A stretch of DNA of 11,230 bases from Comamonadaceae bacterium. Its GTDB lineage: Bacteria; Pseudomonadota; Gammaproteobacteria; Burkholderiales; Burkholderiaceae_C. Shown in pieces: positions 7,025 to 11,230 of this stretch (position 1 is its first letter; every line of letters starts with the position of its first letter). The notes beneath the pieces are model-generated. The model searched no databases. It was not told where the DNA came from and saw only the letters and a list, made by a program, of their open reading frames with translations. The stretch covers positions 1 through 11,230 of the forward strand of contig JAJTBK010000285.1 in assembly GCA_021286965.1 (NCBI GenBank), written 5' to 3'. Both the position numbers and the translations under genes were made by a program.

Positions 7025-7054
7025 TTGGCAGGATTGTAGGGTGGCTGCTACAAT
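7025..7054 (+). promoter_or_regulatory. Sigma-70 promoter of rplU-rpmA
   Basis: TTGGCA at 7025-7030 and TACAAT at 7049-7054 are separated by 18 bases, a good match to the housekeeping consensus. The predicted start is near 7060-7062, about 45 bases before the rplU ATG. The spacer and -10 also form a dyad, ATTGTAG-N8-CTACAAT (7033-7054), which could be an operator. Confidence 0.75.
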
Positions 7055-7059
7055 TGCCG

Positions 7060-7085
7060 GTTCTGCAGGGATGGCCCTGCAGAAC
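7060..7085 (+). promoter_or_regulatory. Leader hairpin at the predicted 5' end of the rplU mRNA
   Basis: TTCTGCAGGG at 7061-7070 pairs perfectly with CCCTGCAGAA at 7075-7084 across a four-base ATGG loop, and G7060-C7085 can extend the stem. It begins almost exactly at the predicted transcription start and ends ten bases before the Shine-Dalgarno sequence AGAGGT (7095-7100). A 5'-terminal stem of this kind could slow 5'-end-dependent mRNA decay or serve feedback control. No T run follows, so it is not a terminator. Confidence 0.6.
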
Positions 7086-7105
7086 TCCAACCAAAGAGGT
7101 TATCC

Positions 7106-7417
7106 ATGTACGCGGTCATAAAAACCGGTGGCAAGCAGTATCGCGTTGCCGTCGGCGAAAAAATCAAAGTAGAACAGATTGCTGCGGACGTTGGCCAGGA
7201 GATCGTGATTGACCAGGTTTTGGCTGTCGGCAACGGCGCTGAACTCAAGGTCGGCACGCCCCTGGTGTCCGGCGCAGCTGTCAAGGCCACGGTTGTGGCC
7301 CACGGCAAGCACGACAAGGTGCGCATTTTCAAGATGCGCCGTCGCAAGCACTATCAAAAGCGCCAAGGCCACCGCCAGCAGTTCACCGAACTGCAAATCG
7401 GCGCCATCACTGCTTAA
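7106..7417 (+). CDS. rplU: 50S ribosomal protein L21
   Basis: L21 is a small RNA-binding protein of the large ribosomal subunit that contacts 23S rRNA and helps early assembly. The 103-residue protein matches the family from end to end: [14 protein letters not shown] at the N-terminus, the central [15 protein letters not shown] block, and the basic [20 protein letters not shown] segment followed by [10 protein letters not shown]. Length equals that of E. coli L21 (103). The Shine-Dalgarno sequence AGAGGT lies five bases before the ATG. rpmA follows after 12 bases and the two are co-transcribed from the promoter at 7025-7054. Confidence 0.99.
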   Translation: MYAVIKTGGKQYRVAVGEKIKVEQIAADVGQEIVIDQVLAVGNGAELKVGTPLVSGAAVKATVVAHGKHDKVRIFKMRRRKHYQKRQGHRQQFTELQIGAITA

Positions 7418-7429
7418 GGAGTTTGAGTC

Positions 7430-7690
7430 ATGGCACAGAAAAAAGGCGGCGGCTCTACGCGAAACGGGCGCGATTCCAAGCCCAAAATGCTCGGTGTGAA
7501 GGCCTTTGGCGGTGAGCTGATCAGCGCCGGTTCGATCATCGTGCGCCAGCGCGGCACCCAGTTCCACCCCGGCAGCAACGTCGGCGTGGGCAAGGATCAC
7601 ACGCTGTTTGCCCTGGTCGATGGCCATGTGTCGTTCGCCACCAAGGGTGCGCTGAACAAGCACACGGTGAATGTGACCCCGGCGGCCTAA
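7430..7690 (+). CDS. rpmA: 50S ribosomal protein L27
   Basis: L27 lies close to the peptidyl transferase centre, with its N-terminal tail reaching toward the P-site tRNA. The 86-residue protein starts [16 protein letters not shown], the bare proteobacterial N-terminus without the extra cleaved leader found in Firmicutes. It continues with [22 protein letters not shown] and [20 protein letters not shown], the family signature. Length matches E. coli L27 (85). AAGGAG lies eight bases before the ATG. rplU ends 12 bases upstream, and a terminator follows 24 bases after the stop. Confidence 0.99.
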   Translation: MAQKKGGGSTRNGRDSKPKMLGVKAFGGELISAGSIIVRQRGTQFHPGSNVGVGKDHTLFALVDGHVSFATKGALNKHTVNVTPAA

Positions 7691-7714
7691 ACCCCGCTCG
7701 CTGCATTTGCTGCC

Positions 7715-7746
7715 AAGCCCCGCCCGTGCGGGGCTTTGTGCTTTTT
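7715..7746 (+). terminator. Rho-independent terminator after rpmA
   Basis: AAGCCCCGC (7715-7723) pairs with GCGGGGCTT (7728-7736) around a four-base loop, followed by the T-rich TGTGCTTTTT. It lies 24 bases after the rpmA stop and separates the ribosomal protein pair from obg, although some read-through is likely. Confidence 0.85.
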
Positions 7747-7762
7747 GCGCGCAGCGGTTTTG

Positions 7763-7768
7763 TAAACT
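7763..7768 (+). promoter_or_regulatory. Possible -10 of the obg promoter
   Basis: TAAACT in the 105-base rpmA-obg gap is the best -10 candidate after the terminator. No good -35 stands at 16-18 bases; only T-rich sequence of the terminator tail is there. The obg Shine-Dalgarno sequence GGAAG lies at 7782-7786, nine bases before the ATG. Confidence 0.3.
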
Positions 7769-7780
7769 GGCGCGCTCTAA

Positions 7781-8866
<1,086 letters not shown>

Positions 8867-8874
8867 GCGGGCGC

Positions 8875-8880
8875 TAGAAT
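8875..8880 (+). promoter_or_regulatory. Possible -10 of a proB promoter
   Basis: TAGAAT, nine bases after the obg stop, is a near-consensus -10. The nearest -35-like hexamer (TTGAGC, 8847-8852) is 22 bases away, too far for a standard promoter, so the call is tentative. The transcript would begin just before the palindromic repeat. Confidence 0.3.
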
Positions 8881-8892
8881 GCTCTTTTTTTC

Positions 8893-8937
8893 ATAGCTGC
8901 TAGCGCTTGTCTAATAAGCGCTAGAGGCCAAAAAGAC
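8893..8937. repeat. Small palindromic intergenic repeat (REP-like) between obg and proB
   Basis: The element reads ATAGCTG, then CTAGCGCTT (8900-8908), a seven-base loop, AAGCGCTAG (8916-8924), then AGGCCAAAAAGA. The arms are a perfect nine-base inverted repeat. From memory, near-identical ATAGCTGCTAGCGCTT...AAGCGCTAG sequences are scattered between genes in Comamonadaceae genomes. Only one copy is in this window, so its dispersed nature cannot be shown here. It fills most of the 79-base gap and leaves proB without a close Shine-Dalgarno sequence. Confidence 0.6.
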
Positions 8938-8945
8938 ACTTAAAA

Positions 8946-10085
8946 ATGGCTTCGAATGTGCTGCGCGATGCCCGCCGCATCGTGGTGAAGGTGGGCTCCA
9001 GCCTCGTGACCAACGAGGGCCGGGGCCTGGATGAAAACGCGATCGGTGAATGGTGCCGCCAGCTCGCCGCCCTGGTGCAGGGCGATGCCAGCGGGCGGCG
9101 CGAGGTCATCATGGTCTCCAGCGGCGCCATTGCCGAAGGCATGAAACGCCTGGGCTGGGCCACGCGGCCCAAAGAGGTGCACGAGCTGCAGGCGGCTGCC
9201 GCCGTTGGCCAGATGGGCCTGGCGCAGATGTACGAAACCAAGCTGCGCGAGCAGGGCCTGGGCAGTGCCCAGGTGCTGCTCACGCACGCCGATTTGGCCG
9301 ACCGCGAGCGCTACCTCAACGCCCGCTCCACGCTGCTGACGCTGCTGCAGCTGGGGGTGCTGCCGGTCATCAACGAAAACGACACGGTGGTCAACGACGA
9401 AATCAAGTTCGGCGACAACGACACCCTGGGCGCGCTCGTGGCCAACCTGGTCGAGGCCGATGCCCTCGTCATCCTCACCGACCAAAAGGGCCTGTACACC
9501 GCCGATCCGCGCAAGGACCCGGCGGCGCAGTTCGTGCACGAGGCGCGCGCTGGCGAGCCTGCGCTCGAAACCATGGCCGGCGGCGCTGGCAGCAGCATTG
9601 GCCGGGGCGGCATGATCACGAAAATTCTGGCCGCCAAGCGCGCGGCCGGCTCGGGCGCCTCCACCGTCATCGCCTGGGGGCGCGAGCGCGACGTGCTGCT
9701 GCGCCTGGCGCAGGGCGAGGCCATTGGCACCCTGCTGGTGGCGCAAACCGCCAAGACCCAGGCGCGCAAGCAGTGGATGGCCGATCACCTGCAGCTGCGC
9801 GGTGCCGTGCTGGTCGATGCCGGCGCCGTGGCCAAGCTCCAGGGTGAAGGCAAAAGCTTGCTGCCCATTGGCATGACGGCGGTGGAGGGCGAATTCTCAC
9901 GTGGCGACGTCATCGCCGTGCGCGACAGCACCGGGCGTGAAATTGCGCGCGGCCTGGCTAACTACGCCAGTGCCGAGGCGCGCTTGCTGTGCCGCAAGCC
10001 TTCGGGCGAGTTCGAGCAATTGCTGGGCTACGCCGCCGAGCCTGAAATGGTGCACCGCGACAACCTGGTGCTGAGCCACACGTAA
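8946..10085 (+). CDS. proB: Glutamate 5-kinase
   Basis: ProB phosphorylates the gamma-carboxylate of glutamate with ATP, the first committed step of proline synthesis, and is normally feedback-inhibited by proline. The 379-residue protein (E. coli 367) has an amino-acid kinase domain at about residues 8-265: [11 protein letters not shown] (13-23), [15 protein letters not shown] (57-71), [20 protein letters not shown] (143-162), [13 protein letters not shown] (177-189) and GRGGMITK (219-226). A C-terminal PUA domain follows at about 285-370 ([10 protein letters not shown] ... [11 protein letters not shown] ... EIARGLANY). The ATG is followed by the typical [15 protein letters not shown], but no Shine-Dalgarno sequence lies at normal distance; AGAGG in the upstream repeat is 18 bases away. 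proA is not adjacent. A terminator follows directly. Confidence 0.98.
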   Translation: MASNVLRDARRIVVKVGSSLVTNEGRGLDENAIGEWCRQLAALVQGDASGRREVIMVSSGAIAEGMKRLGWATRPKEVHELQAAAAVGQMGLAQMYETKLREQGLGSAQVLLTHADLADRERYLNARSTLLTLLQLGVLPVINENDTVVNDEIKFGDNDTLGALVANLVEADALVILTDQKGLYTADPRKDPAAQFVHEARAGEPALETMAGGAGSSIGRGGMITKILAAKRAAGSGASTVIAWGRERDVLLRLAQGEAIGTLLVAQTAKTQARKQWMADHLQLRGAVLVDAGAVAKLQGEGKSLLPIGMTAVEGEFSRGDVIAVRDSTGREIARGLANYASAEARLLCRKPSGEFEQLLGYAAEPEMVHRDNLVLSHT

Positions 10086-10087
10086 AA

Positions 10088-10121
10088 CAGGCCCGCCGTG
10101 ATCGCGGGCCTGGGGCTTTTT
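10088..10121. terminator. Bidirectional terminator between convergent proB and rppH
   Basis: CAGGCCCGC (10088-10096) pairs with GCGGGCCTG (10104-10112) around a seven-base loop. GGGGCTTTTT follows on the plus strand and TTTTACG on the minus strand, so it can end both genes. It starts three bases after the proB stop and its plus-strand T run ends three bases before the rppH stop codon. Confidence 0.82.
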
Positions 10122-10123
10122 GT

Positions 10124-10780
10124 TCAGTGCTCGTGTCCGCCGGTTTGTGGGTCGGGATCGAAGCTGGCGCCGGGCGGCAGCTCCAGCCCTGGCGGACGCT
10201 GCAAGATACCGCTGCGCAGCAGCCCTGGCAGGACGGGCGGGATTGAAGCCGGTTCGCGGTGCTCGCGCGTGCGCATTCCACTGCGCAGGTAGCGCGTGCG
10301 CTGGTCTTGGCGGGGCACGAAGCGCGCCAACTCGGTCAGCGCCATTTCGTACACGCCGCGCTTGAACTCGACGACGACATCGAGTGGCACCCAGTAATCG
10401 TTCCAGCGCCAGGCATCGAACTCCGGGTGGTCGGTGGCACGCAGGTTCAGATCCCAGTCGTGGCCGGTGAGCTGCAGCAGGAACCAAATCTGTTTCTGGC
10501 CGCGATAGTGGCCGCGCGCGTCGCGGCGGATATACCGGTCAGGCACCTCGTAGCGCAACCAATCCCGGGTGCGGGCGACCAGGCGCACATGTTGCGGCTG
10601 CAATCCGACCTCTTCGTGCAGCTCGCGGAACATGGCCTGTTCGGGGGTTTCGCCCCGGTCAATGCCCCCTTGCGGAAACTGCCAGCTGTGGGTGCGGATA
10701 CGCTTGCCCCAGAACACCTGGTTCTTGTGGTTGAGCAGGATGATGCCGACGTTGGGCCTGAAGCCATCCCGGTCGAGCAT
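10124..10780 (-). CDS. rppH: RNA pyrophosphohydrolase RppH (Nudix)
   Basis: RppH removes pyrophosphate from the 5' end of primary transcripts, leaving the monophosphate that stimulates RNase E. The 218-residue protein opens [17 protein letters not shown], the family N-terminus, with [19 protein letters not shown] at 23-41. The complete Nudix box runs from G38 to L60 and includes E44, R52, E53, E56, E57 and G59. Downstream KQIWFLLQL and [14 protein letters not shown] (117-130) are also typical. E. coli RppH has 176 residues. Here a proline- and glycine-rich tail of about 60 residues (157-218) follows the fold and ends GGHEH. It is convergent with proB and divergent from proS. A CATAAT hexamer on the minus strand (10816-10811) is a possible -10; the Shine-Dalgarno sequence is weak. 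Confidence 0.96.
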   Translation of the reverse strand: MLDRDGFRPNVGIILLNHKNQVFWGKRIRTHSWQFPQGGIDRGETPEQAMFRELHEEVGLQPQHVRLVARTRDWLRYEVPDRYIRRDARGHYRGQKQIWFLLQLTGHDWDLNLRATDHPEFDAWRWNDYWVPLDVVVEFKRGVYEMALTELARFVPRQDQRTRYLRSGMRTREHREPASIPPVLPGLLRSGILQRPPGLELPPGASFDPDPQTGGHEH

Positions 10781-10876
10781 AATCTAACCCCAAATTTTTC
10801 AACTGCAGCCATTATGCCCGCTGCCTCGTGCCCGCCCAGGGTACTTGCCCGCATAGTCTCCTAGGGTTCCCCCGCC

Positions 10877-11230
10877 ATGAAAGCCTCCCAGTTCTTTATC
10901 TCCACCCTGAAAGAAGCCCCGGCCGACGCCGAGGTGGTCAGCCACCAGCTCATGATGCGCGCGGGCCTGATCAAGAAGCTGGGCGCCGGCATCTACAACT
11001 ACATGCCCATGGGCCTGCGCGTGATCCGCAAGGTCGAGGCCATCGTGCGCGAGGAAATGGACCGCGCCGGCGCCGTCGAGGTCACCATGCCCGTGGTGCA
11101 GCCTGCCGAGCTGTGGCAAGAAACGGGCCGGTTCGAGAAAATGGGCCCCGAGTTGCTGCGCATTCAAGACCGCCACGGGCGCGACTTCATCGTCCAGCCC
11201 ACCAGCGAGGAGGTGGTGACCGACATCGCC
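10877..11230 (+). CDS. proS: Prolyl-tRNA synthetase, N-terminal part (cut by window edge)
   Basis: ProRS is the class II synthetase that charges tRNA-Pro with proline. The frame is open from ATG 10877 to the window end (118 codons, no stop). The sequence opens [20 protein letters not shown], followed by [20 protein letters not shown], and closely follows the bacterial ProRS N-terminus. Class II motif 1 is seen around [20 protein letters not shown] (residues 55-74), followed by [19 protein letters not shown]. The last residues, [12 protein letters not shown], form the PTxEE block before motif 2. The catalytic remainder, the editing insertion and the anticodon-binding domain would lie outside the window. 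The leader has only a weak AGGG ten bases upstream and no clear promoter in the 96 bases shared with rppH. Confidence 0.97.
   Translation, partial: MKASQFFISTLKEAPADAEVVSHQLMMRAGLIKKLGAGIYNYMPMGLRVIRKVEAIVREEMDRAGAVEVTMPVVQPAELWQETGRFEKMGPELLRIQDRHGRDFIVQPTSEEVVTDIA

Noticed and set aside
7071..7121. Short upstream frame starting in the loop of the rplU leader hairpin (ATG 7071, TAA 7119-7121)
   Set aside because: The start codon is buried in the hairpin only about ten bases from the predicted mRNA end, with no room for a ribosome binding site. The overlap with rplU is probably chance.

Overview
The window is ordinary chromosomal DNA from a GC-rich betaproteobacterium. Order Burkholderiales is well supported, and family Comamonadaceae is the best guess. 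The grounds are the protein sequences, the conserved orders pilB-pilC-pilD-coaE-zapD-(yacG) and ispB / rplU-rpmA-obg-proB, and a small palindromic repeat before proB of a type I associate with Comamonadaceae. Twelve protein genes and one tRNA are clear. proS is cut by the right edge, and a probable yacG start is cut by the left edge. I see no CRISPR array, insertion sequence, integrase or phage gene.

Layout. Positions 1-5285 are a tight minus-strand cluster transcribed leftward: pilB, pilC, pilD, coaE, zapD and perhaps yacG. It makes the type IV pilus assembly ATPase, inner-membrane platform and prepilin peptidase, then the last enzyme of coenzyme A synthesis and the FtsZ-bundling protein ZapD. 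pilC/pilD, coaE/zapD and probably zapD/yacG are joined by 4-base ATGA stop/start overlaps, which points to coupled translation. Positions 5286-5804 hold no recognisable gene. Positions 5805-6986 are a minus-strand unit: ispB promoter, ispB, tRNA-Pro(CGG) and a strong symmetrical terminator.

From 7025 the plus strand carries a good sigma-70 promoter, a 5'-terminal leader hairpin, rplU and rpmA (L21 and L27) and a terminator, then obgE and proB. A hairpin between proB and the convergent rppH can stop transcription from both sides. rppH (minus) and proS (plus, partial) are divergent at the right end.

Roles. The genes are housekeeping or conserved accessory functions: pilus biogenesis, cofactor and quinone side-chain synthesis, division, ribosome structure and assembly, proline synthesis, mRNA decapping and tRNA charging. 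I found no convincing new multi-gene system. The points worth a second look are small: the base composition of pilC, the geneless 0.5 kb beside tRNA-Pro, a dyad over the rplU promoter with a hairpin at the predicted mRNA 5' end, the repeat before proB, and a promoter-like sequence written in rare codons at the end of ispB.
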